Origin: Lachnoclostridium sp. UBA5725
GTDB lineage: Bacteria; Bacillota; Clostridia; Lachnospirales; Lachnospiraceae
DNA: 5,820 nucleotides
Direction of reading: 5' to 3'
Assembly (NCBI GenBank): GCA_002419585.1
Contig: DIGJ01000011.1
Coordinates: 1 to 5,820 of the forward strand
Part shown: piece after piece, positions 5,726-5,820 of the stretch
Position numbering within the stretch: the stretch's first letter is position 1
How the letters are laid out: every line of letters begins with the position of its first letter
Made by a program: the position numbers and the translations under genes
The notes under the pieces: generated by a model
What the model was told of the DNA's origin: nothing
Seen by the model: the letters and a program-made list of their open reading frames with translations, nothing else
Databases searched by the model: none

Positions 5726-5820
5726 GGACTTTATTTGTCATCTTTCTCCATATATGCCCCATTTCTGATAATGTCTTTGTATACCACATATGATTATGTC
5801 CCATTCGGACTCCATATGGT
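5703..5820 (-). other. open minus-strand frame running off the right edge, doubtful gene end
   Basis: One minus-strand frame stays open for 38 codons from the window edge to a TGA at 5703-5705. Its translation is rich in Met, His and Trp and contains no motif I recognise. Its end overlaps the HPr-like promoter. A plus-strand frame over the same bases is also open, which weakens the case. It may be the 3' end of a neighbouring gene or chance; nothing else is visible in this stretch. Confidence 0.15.

Overview
The window looks like chromosomal DNA from a low-GC Gram-positive bacterium. A clostridial organism, probably Lachnospiraceae-like, is my best inference. The reasons are AT-rich genes with strong AGGAGG-type ribosome binding sites, a tgt-yajC pair, a cyclic-di-GMP protein with a Cache-type sensor, and a small HPr-like protein of a kind I associate with that group. 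No genus can be proven from the sequence alone.

Layout from left to right. Bases 1-135 are a conspicuously GC-richer patch (about 47% G+C) with no convincing gene but with nested complementary segments. An AT-rich leader follows, then a small lipoprotein gene (276-647, +) closed by a clear intrinsic terminator (653-703). Bases 742-1017 form a long interrupted inverted repeat, here called IR1. Next, on the minus strand, is the operon tgt (1377-2510) then yajC (1046-1360): tRNA-guanine transglycosylase and a Sec translocon accessory protein, 16 bp apart, read from a good sigma-A-type promoter at 2549-2577. A 203-bp divergent control region separates tgt from a large plus-strand gene (2714-5170) for a membrane-bound Cache-HAMP-GGDEF-EAL protein. 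Between its stop codon and that of a convergent minus-strand gene for an HPr-like protein (5419-5643) lies a second long interrupted inverted repeat, IR2 (5173-5413), which nearly fills the gap. The HPr-like gene has a near-consensus promoter at 5697-5725 and a TTG start.

The genes do not form one pathway. They cover tRNA queuosine modification and protein export (tgt-yajC), second-messenger turnover (GGDEF-EAL) and probably carbon-catabolite or PTS-related regulation (HPr-like). The most unusual material is noncoding. IR1 and IR2 are unrelated in sequence, but each lies between convergent genes. Each is built as a hairpin of roughly 240-280 nt with paired blocks separated by unpaired patches, and each is capped by a 12-bp stem of form AAAAA-N7 / N7-TTTTT around a 6-nt loop. 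Transcripts entering from either side would fold into a long double-stranded RNA containing a bidirectional terminator-like tip.
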